Positions 20,893-33,469 of a stretch of DNA of 33,894 bases are shown piece after piece. Origin of the DNA: Rhizophagus sp. LPA8_4_AMF (Eukaryota; Glomeromycota; Glomeromycetes; Glomerales; Glomeraceae); the NCBI GenBank assembly GCA_021464525.1, contig JADRCO010000433.1:1-33894 (forward strand). The letters run 5' to 3'. The notes under the pieces are model-generated. The model saw only the letters and a list, made by a program, of their open reading frames with translations, ran no database searches and was not told the DNA's origin. The translations under genes were made by a program, and so were the position numbers. How positions within the stretch are numbered: the first letter of the stretch is position 1; every line of letters begins with the position of its first letter.

Positions 20893-23024
20893 TTAAATAA
20901 ATAAAAAAATACAAATACAAATTTTTTTAAGAAAAAAATGATAAAATCTATTTTTATCATCGGGAATTTCCACAACATCATCTATAGAAATAAGAAACTA
21001 TATATATTAATATTTCTTATAGACATTTTGAATATCTGACACCGTTAAACAGGATCAAGTTTAATAGATATTCATCTTAAAAAAAAATTGGAATTTAAAT
21101 GTTTTACTTGCCATTCATTGAATTTATCTGTAATTTTTTAAATACTTTCGATAATCTTTTACTTGAAGCTAAATTAAAGTTAATTAAATATTTGGTATAA
21201 TAAGGCTTTTTTTTTTTAAAAAAAAAAAATATAATAGTAATTACTATTAAATGATGTAATATCTAAAATAAAAATAAAAGTCAATGAATAAAATTAAGTT
21301 CAGAAAGATATTAATAAAAAAAAATTTTTTTTTGCTAATAAAGGATTAATTGCCAGTCATGGCTTACCTTCTGTTGCATTTTTTGGTTCAGGTAGATCTT
21401 CAAATTGGTAAATTGCTTCTAGTGCTTTTAGTTAAAGTAATTCTAATTAGTCTAGTTTAATTTCATACATCATATTAAAAAACAAAGAATAAGGAAAAAT
21501 TCATTGACTTTACCTTCTTGTTCTAATATTGCTCAAGTAATTAATTTCAGAAAGATATTAATAAAAATAATTGCCAGTTATAACTTACCTTCTGTTGCAT
21601 TTCTTGGTTCAGGAAGATCATTAAATTGGTAAACTTTACTTGTAGAAAACTGTCCAGTACTTACTGTTTCCATTTCCGTTTTATCTTCTGCTTCTAGTTG
21701 AAGTAATTCTAATTCGTCTAGTTTAATTTCATACATCATTTTAAAAAATTCACCTACAAGTGTATTAATATCAGGTCTTCTTACTGGATCAGCGTCCCAA
21801 CATTTTTTCATTAAATTTGCATATTTTAACGGAGTTCCTGATACAATTTTTGGTCGTATACCATTAATAACCATCATTGCAAAATCATAATCATGTTCAG
21901 AATTAATAAAAGGAGGTTTCCCAGATGAAATTTCCCACATAAGCATAGCAAAACTATAAATATCAGATGCAAAAGTACATTCTTTTCCAACAATAACTTC
22001 AGGTGCTATATACGGAAGGTTTCCAAATATACTACCTAGCGGTCTATCAGCAGGCCCACAAAATCCAAAATCGCTAATATACCATTTCTGATTTAGTTGT
22101 AAATTTATTATATTCCCAGAATGTAAATCTCTATGAACTGCATTTTCACTATGAATAATACTAAGTGCAAGAATTATACCATAAGCTATCTTAATTTTCT
22201 CTTTCCATGTAAGTTGATTGTGCGATTGTTGCAAATATTTTCTTAAATCCGTATCCATTTTATACATTACAAGCATAAAATTTCCATTTGATGGATTTTG
22301 GGTTAAACCAAAACATTGAACAAATTGTGGCCATTTATTGCTTATAGTTAAATGTGTTTTAGCCTGCAAAAATATCAGTAAAGCTTATTAATTAAGATTA
22401 AAAAAGTATCATAATGCTTTGATTACAAACCTCTTCAAACCAACTTTGGTTTGCACTTTCAACATTTTTTATTTCTTTAAGTACTATTTCAATATCTCCA
22501 AATCTTTTTAATTTTTGTTCTTTAGAATCCCATTCTTCATATTTTCCATCAATCCAAGTTGCTGTATATATTTCAGAAAATCCACCTTTTGTTAGATATT
22601 CAATATTTTGTAAATTATTATATGGAATCCATTCAATTATCATATCTGGCATAATTGACTCAGTTTGACATTTTTGTATTAAATTATCAATATTATTATT
22701 TCCAGATGTCCAATTTGAAAAATTTTCTTTTAAATAATTTCGAACACAATATTCACAATATAATGTAGCTAAACATTTTTGGTTACAATTTTCACAAATT
22801 CTTTTTATACCTTCATTATGAAGAACTTTATTCCGATCATAAATCTTATTTAATTCTCTTATCGCTTCAGTTTTTTCATTTTCTGTAAGAGATTTATCAG
22901 CAAGCACTGTTTGTTTTTGAAATTCATGTTGCGTATCTAAATCATTATAATTATCATAATAATCTATTAGTTCATTTGCTCTTTGAATTGCAGCAAGAAT
23001 TGATTCATATCGAATAGCAGACAT
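20893..23024 (-). CDS. Cys4-knuckle TKL-like protein kinase, apparently active
   Basis: Exon 1 is 23024-22431 (ATG at 23024) and exon 2 is 22363-21589. The intron is 67 nt, donor GTTTGT, acceptor GCAG, phase 0. After exon 2 there is a GTAAGT donor. Without splicing, translation ends four codons on at 21578 (about 459 aa). A possible last exon is 20981-20893 (acceptor CTATAG, reading DDVVEIPDDKNRFYH), which would make the 3' limit given here. Residues 77-93 hold C-x2-C ... C-x2-C, followed by NFSNWTSGN as in the gene at 3336. The kinase domain has TKGGFSEIY, lysine 183 (VLKEIK), HRD at 275-277, DFG at 296-298 and APE at 318-320, all intact. DIYSFAMLMWEISSG and CWDADPVRRPD complete the C-lobe. 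An acidic coiled-coil tail ends FNDLPEPRNATEG. Likely a signalling kinase; its substrate is unknown. Confidence 0.85.
21294..21482 (-). pseudogene. Partial tandem duplicate of the kinase 3' end
   Basis: This segment copies 21541-21752 of the adjacent kinase gene. Both contain CAGAAAGATATTAATAAAA, a GTAAG donor, the coding words DLPEP-NATEG, and the MMYEIKLD region, in the same order 247 bp apart. The copy has lost about 64 nt of coding sequence after YQFEDLP (minus-strand sense: upstream of it), gained an A/T insert, and carries in-frame stops, so it is not coding as it stands. If the gene splices from 21589 to 20981, the copy lies inside the last intron. Confidence 0.7.
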
Positions 23025-26000
23025 AGTGCTAAAAATTTTAATTGCAATGGAAAATGGCTATCTTATGCATCATAGCGGATTCTTAACTCCGAAATGTGTT
23101 TGCGTAACTACGAACTTTAGAATGATCTACTTTGTTGTACTGTACATTCATTCAGCCTTTATGCATTTAAACTTTATTGCTGTCTCCGTATTTAAATTAG
23201 GAAATTTTAAATACATACTCGTTGAAACGGGATCAATTGAACTTAACCCATATAATAAATTATATTTAATTTATCATAATTTTAGTGATATCGTCAATAA
23301 AAATGATCAACACCCATAATACGATCAATCATTCATTAATTTAACGGAGACGTGCTATACGTTACACAATTCAGAATTATTTATACAAGGTAATCTAAAT
23401 ATCATCATATTGTTTTGATTTGATTATAAATGGTAAATTATATTTATCTATCTGTTGATAATCTAAGTATACAATTCAATTTTATTTTATTTTCAAAACA
23501 TAGTATAGATACAATTTGTTAATCAACGTGCGTCGTATTTTATGAAATATTTTCTTCCTATATTTAATCGCTAATTAGCCACATAATTATCTCAAGTTTG
23601 CATAAACTGTGAATTACAACCTTCATATATTATACAAATTTATTATTAGTCATTGTTGATTAATCATGTGTTTATTCCTCTTATTATTATGAAATTAACA
23701 CCATTTTTTATTCATGAAGCATTTTATGTGTTAATTATATTCCTCCGGACAATTAAAACTGATTTACAGCTAGGAAGGCATATGATTTAAATCATCATAT
23801 TTTGTATGATCAGAATAATAAATATGTTTTTTTAAGCACTTTAAAGTTATGTATCGCGGCTTGAAAATGAAGAAACGGAAACCGTTGGTGCATCCGAACT
23901 CCGAAGAAATTAAGCTAATATTTATTGCATAATAAAGTACCTGATGTTTAAAACATGTTTTTGTCATCCCTATTTACAGCCCATCGTATTGTACTCATCA
24001 TCGAGGAATTTATTTTTTACCGTATCTCATATGCGATTTATCATTTAAAACATGATTATGTAATAGAAATTGGGATTGATCATATTTAATCTGGTAAAGA
24101 TTTAATTTTAAAATATAGTGATTTCTTTTCGCGACAACAAAATTAATTATTATTATTATTTAAAATTTATTCTTGGTTTGAACCGAAAAAGACAAAAAAA
24201 TAATTAAAAAAGATTTATGATTAAAAAAATTTTTCCGGTATAAGAAAAAATTTATTCTTTCGGGTTGACCCGAAAAAAATCGAAAAAAAACATTTAAAAA
24301 AAATTTTTGGGTTGAACTTTTTTTCGTCACAAAAATCTCTCTGTCAGCCCATCGGCACGCGCACATGACGCAAATGACCAAGATACTAATAGATCAGGCG
24401 CAGAAATATCACGCACAATTATAATTATTTATACGGGAGGGTAATCAGAATTTTTTATTATATAGATTTGTAAAATTTTCAGGTAGTATATTAAAAGTAC
24501 TTCCTGGTTCACATTTTATTTAGTTAATAAGTAGAAGATATTCTTTAACGATAAGATGATGGACCGTTGTCACTTGTCAATTGTCACTAGTACTTGATAA
24601 AACTTTATTAAATTATTCCTTATTATGCTTATTGATCTTAGACTTTTTATAATTCTAAACCTTGTTAGTATTTCATTCATTTTTATGACAAACAACATAT
24701 GATATTCCATTGACACTTTATTCAAATGGTAAAATATTAAAAAATATTATACAAAAATTAAACGATTCAAATCATAAATTTGTGAGTTAATAATAAATTT
24801 TAAATTAATTCATATTTTATTATTTTAACAAAATTTTTTCATTATGATTATATCATATAGCATAAATATTTTAATACAGTATATTTATCTCTAGCAATAT
24901 TATCAAATAGTACAAATGAACATACCAAAAAATTTGAACTAAAAAAAAAAATTTTATTTATACGTGAATTTACAATCTATTTGAATTATAGTTGTAAGTT
25001 ACAAATAAATTCAATTTCAACCTATTTACTATATATTGTATTTAAAATTAAATGAATACGTCGCACATCCATAATATTACATAATTTCACGTTAAGCATT
25101 CTAACACATTTACATGTTATTTATGTAATAAAACATCACAAATTTCAGTCATAGAAACATAATTTCGCATCCGAACTACTATTCGCCTCGCCATTCCGGT
25201 CATATTTAATTTTGTGACTTTTGCACACAAACCAACATGATCAAATGTTTATTTCAAATTCAAACTTTCAAGCCAATCCTCTCAAGCTTATTCGCCTTAA
25301 GGGTAGAATATTCGCATTAAATGATTTACATTATAGTAAATGTCCAAGAAAAAATGCCCCGTAAAACTTTCTTAGCTTAAAAAAAGATTTTTATTTAAAA
25401 TTTTTGAGAAAACTTTAAAGCCTTCGCGAATGTCTCATTGTTTTTGGTGAAACTGAAATAAAAAATATTATTGGTTCCTATTTTCGGTTTAGTTTTGAGT
25501 CGACGTTGTAACAAACATAATATTTAATATATTTTATTTATATATATATATTTTTTTTTTATAAAATTTTTATATGTTAACAGTTAACTGTTAGTTTATT
25601 TCGCATACTTTGGGGAGGATTAAAGGTATAAAATTTATAAGTTTTAAAAATGTTTTTGGTATTCTGTATAATGATTCTAATTATATACATTTTCTTTCTT
25701 TTTATGAAGTATTTTGCGTATTATCGCTTATTTAATTTATTAAACTTAATAAATAAATTTTAAATATTATTCAAGCAAATTAAATATATTTGTTTTCATT
25801 GTTTTTATCGTTTTCGTCCTACGCGCTTGTTCCTTTTAGATGTTACACAATTACTATTAACCAATCAAATAACGTGGCCTCATCTTTAAGTAAATTATTC
25901 AAATCCCGGTGGACATTTCCTACTGTATACTCTACCCTTAATGTATTTTTTTCCCGACATCTAATGGTTTTCTAAATTATCGGAATAAAAAATTCTCCAC

Positions 26001-26248
26001 AATTATCTTTACTAATAATTTCTTTCTAACAAAGTATCAATAAGGATCGTACAATATTTCCTCAAATTATGATGGGGCCCTCTTATATTAAACCGAAAAT
26101 CTTAGGGACGCCATCTAACAATGAAAATATCTTGCTAATGTGTAAAATAAAATTCGTTAAATTTAATTAGGATTTTCCATATTGACTAAGAATATACATT
26201 ATATGATATTCTATACACACACAATTATAATAGACCCATTCGTGTAAA
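23025..26248. other. Long gene-poor stretch
   Basis: No gene was recognised over 3.2 kb. The part at 24180-24330 repeats the words GGGTTGACCCGAAAAA, GGTTTGAACCGAAAAA and GGGTTGAAC, in the style of the word-repeat elements, but without identifiable termini. The plus frame 25790-25975 has weakly protein-like wording (INQSNNVASSLSKLFKSRW), with no family match and no ATG. Confidence 0.35.
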
Positions 26249-26405
26249 TCAATCAATTGGTATTTTAAGTAATTCAGCCATAAGTTGACCTTCTGACACT
26301 TTTCTTTCAACTTCATTTATCACTCGATTTTTTAATTTTTTTCAACTGTATCTACAGTATGATAATACTTGTACTTTTCAAGAAACTTCTTTGGACTGTG
26401 CAGTT
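26249..26405 (-). pseudogene. Coding-looking relic, family not recognised
   Basis: The minus strand reads SPKKFLEKYKYYHTVDTVEK, then after a small frame shift near 26335 LKNRVINEVERKVSEGQLMA and ELLKIPID, ending at TGA 26249-26251. Composition and continuity suggest the C-terminus of a former protein, possibly helical. No upstream exon could be joined with confidence. No function is assigned. Confidence 0.4.
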
Positions 26406-28736
26406 AGGGTCATCATAAATCTGGAATAATTGCATAATATATATAAGCAAAATTTTTTTTTTCTTATGGATATAATTCTGTAATAGTGTCTATATTGCTA
26501 AAACGAAGGAAATACGTGATCTTTTTTGGCATATAAGTATTGTTAATAACCGAATATATACCCCTTGCGGTGCGAGTATAAGGTCCCGTACTTATAAAAT
26601 TTGACTTTTTTTAAATTTCACACAATCATAAGTTATCTTGAATAAGATGAATTTAATATAAGAAGTATGAATTTGCAACTATATGTTATACTAGGAAACA
26701 GTAACCGTTAAAGTCCGTCGCGTAACTCGCGTTTATTTACTCAGTTACAACATTAAACCAAAAAAAAATTGATTACGAAAAATAGCAAATTATCAGTATT
26801 ATAAAAAAAAAGGAATATGATTGAAAGGAATTTTTGAAACATATAGAAAATTATTGTTTAAATTTGAATGTGAAAAATTTCTCCAACGTGCTAGTCCTAA
26901 GAATGTACTTTGCACAATCAAAATAGTCTTAAAAAATTAGATAAATCAAATTATTTATTTAGTAATATTTATATGATAAATCGATTTATGACTTACAGTA
27001 TATAATACAGTGTATGTAATTACTATTTGTTTCTGACTTAGCTGAGCCTTTTAAAAAACTGATCACCACGTTGAGGTGCAGCAACATTGATCGGGGGAAA
27101 GGGGGAAGGGGAAAACGAAATGGAAGAGAAAAGCGAGAGAGAGGAAGGGGAAAGAGCAAGGAAATACACAAACATACACACTACCACACTCAAACCCACA
27201 TACAAACCTTCACACAACAACCCACATACCTAAAGGGAGACGTAAAGAAAGAGGCCTAAGAATAAAGAGAAGACCTAGACGGAGAGAAAGCAGACCTAAA
27301 AAAAGAATATATATCATTTTTTATTTATCTCATGACAAAACTCACATCAAGATTAAGGTTTTTCGCGTAAGTAACTTTCCAATATATTAGTACATCGTCA
27401 AGTGCGGACGGACAGACAGACATTTTAGGAAGTTATATAGTCCTTCGTCGGTGTTACAAAAAAAAGAAGGTATAATCAAAAAAGGAAAATGCAGGGGAGA
27501 AAAAAGGATGACGTAGGTGAAGGAATATTACATGGATTAACTATAGTGCATAACAATAGAATGTCCTCCGCTACGCTCCCGACAATAAATGAAAAGCTAA
27601 GGGACATTAAAAAGAACCAAGTTTTATAGAAATGATACAAATATATATGTATGTATGTATAGAGAGGGAGAAGTATCATAGATTTAAAGTTCAAATTTTA
27701 AGTTTAACCGATTCAACAAATAAAAAAAAGTGTTGGCAAATGATCATAAAATATTCTAATATAATATTATTCTTTTACAATACCAATTAGTGAAACAGTT
27801 CATATAGATTTCATAGTAAAAATCCAATAATTTCTTAGTAATATTTTAAACTAAATAACATATGTTTGTAAATTATATCTATGTATTTCAAAAATTCTAC
27901 CTACCTTTGTCTTGCGTGAATTAAGTAAGTACAACACTTCCCAAAGTATGTTCAGATAATAATGCTTAAAAAACGGATTCAATTTTCAACGGAGAATAAG
28001 CTGAAAACTATCATGCAGTTGATCGTTTCTTCTTATTTCTTGTGCGGAGTTTTAGATTTTGATTGAACCATCGACTATCCTTTCAGTTTGTGACGCAGAT
28101 ATACTGTAAACCGTGTGTGGTGACACATAAATAATCATTAAAAAAAAAAAAAAATGATTTTTACAAATGATACCATTTTCCGTAATTAACGATGATAACG
28201 TGATTATAAACATACCGTATGTACTGTATTACTGTATGTACAGTATGATGATTTGAAAAGGAAAAGAAGTCTGTAAGAAAAAGGAATGAAAGCCGATAAC
28301 AAATAAACTTCCGATCCTTAATGCTCATAAAAATTTAGCCGGATAATCGCGAAAAAAAATGCATACTATGTTAATACATTCCGATTGAGGTTAAATTGAT
28401 TTAAATATTACTACTGGTAATTAACTTGTTATAAAATTTGTAGGAAGCTGTACCTATGGAGGTATATGGCTTTTTCTAATCGCTATTCAAATTTCAAGTC
28501 ACAAATTTAAATAAATACCATCATGATAATATAGCTATAAGTAGTAAATCTCAACCTGTTATAAAAGCGAGAATTTTTCTGACGGGAGTTACACAGGTAA
28601 CGCAAAATTTCCAAAAAGTTGTGTGTTTTGAAAGGATTATTTTGTACTACAAATAAGGCGTTTCTATTAAATTAAAATGGAAAGAGGGGTTTTCTTTATT
28701 TTCTCGCACGAGAGATATCAATAATTAAACAGCACC
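26406..28736. other. Gene-poor stretch with purine and ACAC simple repeats
   Basis: No gene was recognised. At 27090-27160 the plus strand is purine-rich (GGGGGAAAGGGGGAAGGGG and GAGAGAGAGG). It is followed by a C/A-rich run (CACAAACATACACACTACC) to about 27230. A short GTAT microsatellite lies near 27645. The final 200 bp should contain the promoter of the TPR-SET gene, but no clear TATA element stands out. Confidence 0.4.
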
Positions 28737-31059
28737 ATGGATGAATTATTGGAAAATTTTTTGAAAAGAAGAAAAAGCAGACAAGTTTTGATAGCAGAGT
28801 ATGAAAAATGGTTGAATAATATTGGACGAATGCGTAGTGAAAAATTGCAACATCTTATCACAACCAACAATTTCGGATGTAGAAAAAGTTTTCAACTTTC
28901 TATCAACCTTGAGTTAAATAATAGAATATCCATAGAAAACTTAGAAATTGATAAAGTACATACTGGAAAATTTTTATTGTGTCAAGTGATAAGCAGATGT
29001 GTTAAAATGAAGCCTCTTTTTACGCTCGTAGAAGATCTTGAGGGTAAGGTTGAACGAATCGCTTTGTTGAACAATCAGCTATTCCCGTCAAAGATCGGAA
29101 AAAAGTACTTTCTATTAATGAGGCATCAAAGTTTTTACCCATAGGTACCAAACTTGCGATTAAGAATCCATATTATCAACTTATCCCCAGTTTTGACGTC
29201 ATAATTAGTCCAGATGGACCTAGTCTTTATGCTGATTTTGACCCTATTATTCGTTCAGATAATCCTAATGATGTTATTGTTATCGATCACGATAATGAGC
29301 TGCTTAGCAATATAAAGTGGTTCAATAATCTGAAGATGAAAGAGAAAAAAATCAATGTCATAACAGCTGATGATAAGAAACCTTTATCAGCCGATGATTT
29401 TCGGCAAATTGGAAATAATATTTTGTTTCAAATGATTTTGCTGCAGCTGTTGATGAATATTCTAGTGGTATCAAACTAGAGCCACATAATGTCACTTTGC
29501 TTGCCAACCGAGCAGAGGCATATTTGCGATTGGATCAATTTGATAAAGCTCTCAACGATGTGGAGATCGCTCTCAAACACGAACCTGACCACCTGAAAGC
29601 AGCTTTTCGCAAAGGTAAAGCTCTTTGTGGTCTTAAGCGTTATCAAGAAGCTATAATCATACTTGAAGATTTGATTTTAAGACTGCTAGTCAATAACGAT
29701 GATTCAACTGCTTCAATTAAGCAGAGTACCGAATTATTATTAAAACATGCGAAAATGTGGGATTCTGAAAGCCGGTATGGAAAATATGATTATACTAAGA
29801 TTGTTGACGAGTTTTGCGAGAAGATTAAAATTAATCAAGACAGTGGTGATTGGATCTGCGAAACAGGACCAAGATTAATCCATGCAGATTTTCTGAGTGA
29901 TGATATCGAAATTCGCCCCGTGAAAAATAGGGGAAGAGGCTGGATTGCCAAACGAGAAATTCCTGAAGGTGCTCTTTTGATGGTTTCTAAGGCATTCGAA
30001 GTAGTGTATGGTAATGAGGCTTCCTTAAGCTACGTAAGCATGGATTTTACATCCAAAACCATAAATACAGCTCCACATTCTGAATTAGCGACCCACATTG
30101 TTCAAAAACTTTTGGCAGATCCAGATCTTTGTCAGGAAGTATATAAGCTTCATGCTGGACCAGATGTAAAAAATCTTAGAAGATTTATGCTCAGTTGATG
30201 TGAGAAGAATCGAAAAAATTATTAAATACAATTATTTTGAAACGTTGGAACATTGGGATATATGGCAGACAGAAGAATACAAACGATTATCTAAAGATTT
30301 CGGAGCAGGGTTATGGATCTTGCCATCTTATATCAATCACTCACGTGCTGATATAAATGTTGACCGGTTGGTTATTGGAGATATGATGTTTATAAGATCT
30401 TGTCGGCCTATTTTAAGTAGCAAAGAGTTGATTCTTAATTATTGTAGCCCAGTGAGTTCATATGAAATGCGATCTTTCGCTCTTGGATTACATGGTATAA
30501 AAAGGTGTTAATGTAGACTTTGCAACTTGGATAGATCTGAATCGGAGAAAGTCAAACTCCAACGAGCAAATATTCTTGAAACTTATGAGAAATCTCTCCA
30601 ACCTCAAATACAATCATCATTTTTCAGCGCTAATTTTAATCCTTCTCTCATAAATAAATTAACAAAATTGATCGATGAATTAAAGGAACTACGAAAAGAA
30701 CATCCGGATCTAGAATTTCATTCGTTTGAATTAAAGTCTGATTTAGCAGAAGCTTATGTTAGAACTGGGAAAATCTGTCAATCTCTTCTTGTATTGAAGG
30801 AGATACACAATTTCATGAAAACAGCTCAATTGTCGCAATTCTCTACTGATGCTGCCTATAAATTGCATCCCAATACGTTAGACTCGATCAAATGAAGGAA
30901 GCCAAGGAATGGTGGGACGTGACACTGAAAGAACTAGCAGAACCCATAAGAGGAAAATTAAATGAAGGAGAAACCAAATGGAAAAAGGAAGCATTATATT
31001 TAGCAAAAAACCTATCACCAAAAATGTTTTCAGATGCTAAGAATATAGGGCTTTTATAA
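28737..31059 (+). pseudogene. TPR-SET domain protein pseudogene (SMYD-like architecture)
   Basis: Starting at ATG 28737, consecutive frames give the layout of fungal TPR-SET proteins: a conserved N-terminal domain (GKFLLCQVISRC, FTLVEDLEGKVERIALLN), three TPR units at about 29430-29670 (DEYSSGIKLEPHN, NRAEAYLRLDQFDKALNDVE), then a split SET domain (RGWIAKREIPEGALLMVSKA; LPSYINHSRADINVDR; ELILNY) and a C-x2-C remnant (CRLC). The SET NHSC motif is NHSR. Lesions: a one-base loss in the A run at 29099-29104, a shift near 29428, a shift near 30177-30184, an in-frame TAA at 30509-30511, and a shift near 30890. The last frame ends at TAA 31057-31059. No introns are needed. Intact relatives would be lysine methyltransferase candidates; this copy is not translatable as one protein. 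Confidence 0.8.
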
Positions 31060-32184
31060 GTGTTCCGTAAATTTGTTTGTTGCATTAAAACATGCACACA
31101 TTTTTGAGTAGAAATTTCACTTCGAAATAAAAAGAGTACAACAGATGATTTTAAACTTTCGGCTTACATTGCCAATATTCTATGATATGTAGCTTGAATA
31201 AGCATAATTTCCAAGAATGTATTATTTTTAAATTAAATAAATATTATTTACCATTCTGAAATTTCTTATTACATTATTCGTAACAAATGATAATTTTATC
31301 AAGGCAAAAAAACATATTCAACTAAAAATATGTGTATGACAATTATTTCAAAATGCGTTCTTATACTTTTTTTTTTGAATGTCATTGAGGTCAAAATTAT
31401 TGCTCAATATAGAATAATTTTTTTATCGCACTTTCTTAATGTTCAAATGAGAAATTTAAAACATCATTATCATTATACGCCTTTATTGTAACTAATACAT
31501 CCATATATCGGCACTATTTCTATAATTTATTGAATAAGTTAAATAGGCTAAATAGGGTAGATAATATGATTAGTCTTTATTGAAATCAGGAGCCTCAATG
31601 GTTATATAATTTAATTTTAAGGTAAGGTCTAACTGCTAATTCACCCTCTCCCTTACATGACTCAAAATATGATTAAGTTTTAAAAAGATAGGTAATTTAA
31701 AAAAACTATTTTATTTACAACTTAGAATTAAAACCATTATTAAAATTATTAAGATTAGTTGCTATTTATTTGATTTATTTTCTTATAGTTGTTTAGCAAT
31801 GATAATATTAGAAAAGCTTTTAGGTAAATCTAACTAAATCATTAAGGTGTCAACTTGATGGTTGTTGCCTCCTAATTTCTGTTCTCACTAATAACTTGGA
31901 TAAATTTTGATTAGCCCTTTCTAAACGGTTAATGGTTGTTAGTTTTATTCTTTTATGGTTGACCCTCTTTTTTATAGGGTCTGTTAATTCTGAATGAGGA
32001 ACTGGTTATGCGTCTTTCTTGCTCAAAAAAAATTTTTTTCTTCCACTGTATAAAATTGGGTTGGTATTATTTGCATACATTATTATTAAATACATTATTT
32101 TTTATTAATATTTTGGGCAAAACTGTTTTGCGATTGGCAAAACGTTTCTACAATTTTAAGTTTCAATTTCAGCTATTCCGGAAC
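31060..32184. other. Gene-free stretch
   Basis: AT-rich DNA with no recognised gene. GACCCTCTTTTTTATAGGGTC near 31962 is a small inverted repeat. Confidence 0.4.
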
Positions 32185-32397
32185 TAGCGCTTCGATCCGG
32201 ATGGGTTTTTAACGGATCAATCCGCGGTTTGCTACGGTTTGGTATCGGTTTATTTGAGCTGGAGCTATAAGTTTGGCCAGAATTAATAAAATTTGTGAAA
32301 GAATTACTTTTTAAATCCGAACAAAATTATAGTTTGACAGAAATAATAGAAAAGTGTTGTGGCACTAATCAACTGATCAATCCGGATCGAAGCACTA
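32185..32397. mobile_element. hAT-like MITE, 213 bp, 18-bp TIRs, 8-bp TSD
   Basis: The left end TAGCGCTTCGATCCGGAT and the inverted right end TAGTGCTTCGATCCGGAT match at 17 of 18 bases. Flanks TCCGGAAC (32177-32184) and TCTGGAAC (32398-32405) match at 7 of 8 bases, as expected for an aged hAT target duplication. There is no coding capacity. The interior repeats GATCAATCCG and holds TTTGGCCAGAATTAAT, a word also seen inverted near 1782 and 13702. Confidence 0.8.
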
Positions 32398-32541
32398 TCT
32401 GGAACTGTCTAAAATTTCCAAAACTTGACGAAACTTTGAAACTTATAAACTAAAATTGTCACGTGCATGAGTTTTAATTTAATTGGTGGCTAAATTTATG
32501 TAAATTGTATCGTGTGTGACGGGTCTTACTTGACCCGCATA

Positions 32542-32720
32542 ATTAGTCCGAAGTGTAATTAGTCCGAAGTCCCAATAAAAAATTTCTGCAGAAAATTCCG
32601 ATAAATTAACGAAGGAATGGACCATATACTTCTATGCAAATGTGACACAAAATGTCATCTGTCCTTCCTGCACGTGACGATGCTAAAACAATAAAACCTT
32701 AACAGCACTTCGGACTTAAT
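32542..32720. repeat. Inverted and tandem AGTCCGAAGT motif element
   Basis: ATTAGTCCGAAGTG occurs twice in tandem (32542 and 32558) and once inverted as CACTTCGGACTTAAT (32706-32720). A small hairpin GACGGGTC...GACCCGC lies just to the left (32518-32538). It could be a MITE of about 180 bp. No target duplication was identified. Confidence 0.4.
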
Positions 32721-33199
32721 AACGGTTTCCGTTTGGCCAAGATGATGTCACCGGGAGATCAAGTCCGATAATTTTGCATGAAAGATCAAGACATGTTTAT
32801 ACACAATGCGTTAATTGCAAATAAACTTTTTTCACTGGTTTGCAGTTAATATTTATACAGAAAAAACAAATACTTTATCGTGTTTGGAACAATTTAACAA
32901 TAGAAGTTTATTGTAACAATATAGATAGATTAATAAATAGTATTGCTAAGGTATTCCCTTTCGTTTAACTTAATAACGATCAATTGTCACTTTCTTATAA
33001 TATCTACAAAAGATTTTACCTTTTTAACTCTTCCCCAAATGCGACTCTTAGGCTATAACTACATAAAAAAAAGTACTAGTGGTTGGCTTAACTCTTAAGT
33101 CCTTACCACCGGCTGCTGCAAAAACCAACGAAATTGTTGACATAAATTGAAAAGTTGCGTTTGGTTGTTTTGTTATACTAACTTATATACTATGATAAA

Positions 33200-33345
33200 A
33201 GTATGTTTTGTCAAGTTACGGAAGTTATGGAAGTTTGGGCAAGTTTCACCCAGTTTTGGATTTTGCACTAGTGGCGAAACTAGTTTTGCCAGTATTCAGA
33301 AGTTTTGCCAAGGATTTAGTTTCGGTTTCGCTCGAAACGCTAATT
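33200..33345. repeat. AGTTTTGCC / GAAAC word-repeat segment
   Basis: Short related words (AAGTTTGGGCAAGTTTCACC, GAAACTAGTTTTGCCAGT, AGAAGTTTTGCCAAGG, GGTTTCGCTCGAAACGCTA) fill this segment in both orientations, like the interiors of the MITEs at 2945 and 14303. TAGTGGCGAAAC at 33269 and the inverted TAGCGTTTCG at 33342 could be termini, but the flanks do not match. Confidence 0.35.
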
Positions 33346-33469
33346 TAAGTTATTTTGAAAGAATCTAGAATGTCTTCTGAAATTTACCAATAAAGAAAAC
33401 AATGAAAGGTGCATAGAACAGTCATAGAACCCGTATAAGGAATAGTTAGTTCGTCTAGTAAATAGAAAC

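Noticed and set aside
23026-23319. A 97-codon plus-strand frame opposite the kinase 5' end
   Set aside because: It has no family resemblance, lies in AT-rich upstream DNA, and has no splice or start context that stands out.
24160-24381. Minus-strand Phe/Lys-rich frame
   Set aside because: Low-complexity A/T runs with repeated GGTTGACCCGAA words. It is not protein-like.
33269-33342. A MITE bounded by TAGTGGCGAAAC and the inverted TAGCGTTTCG
   Set aside because: The flanking 8-mers (TTTTGCAC and ATTTAAGT) do not match and the terminal similarity is weak.
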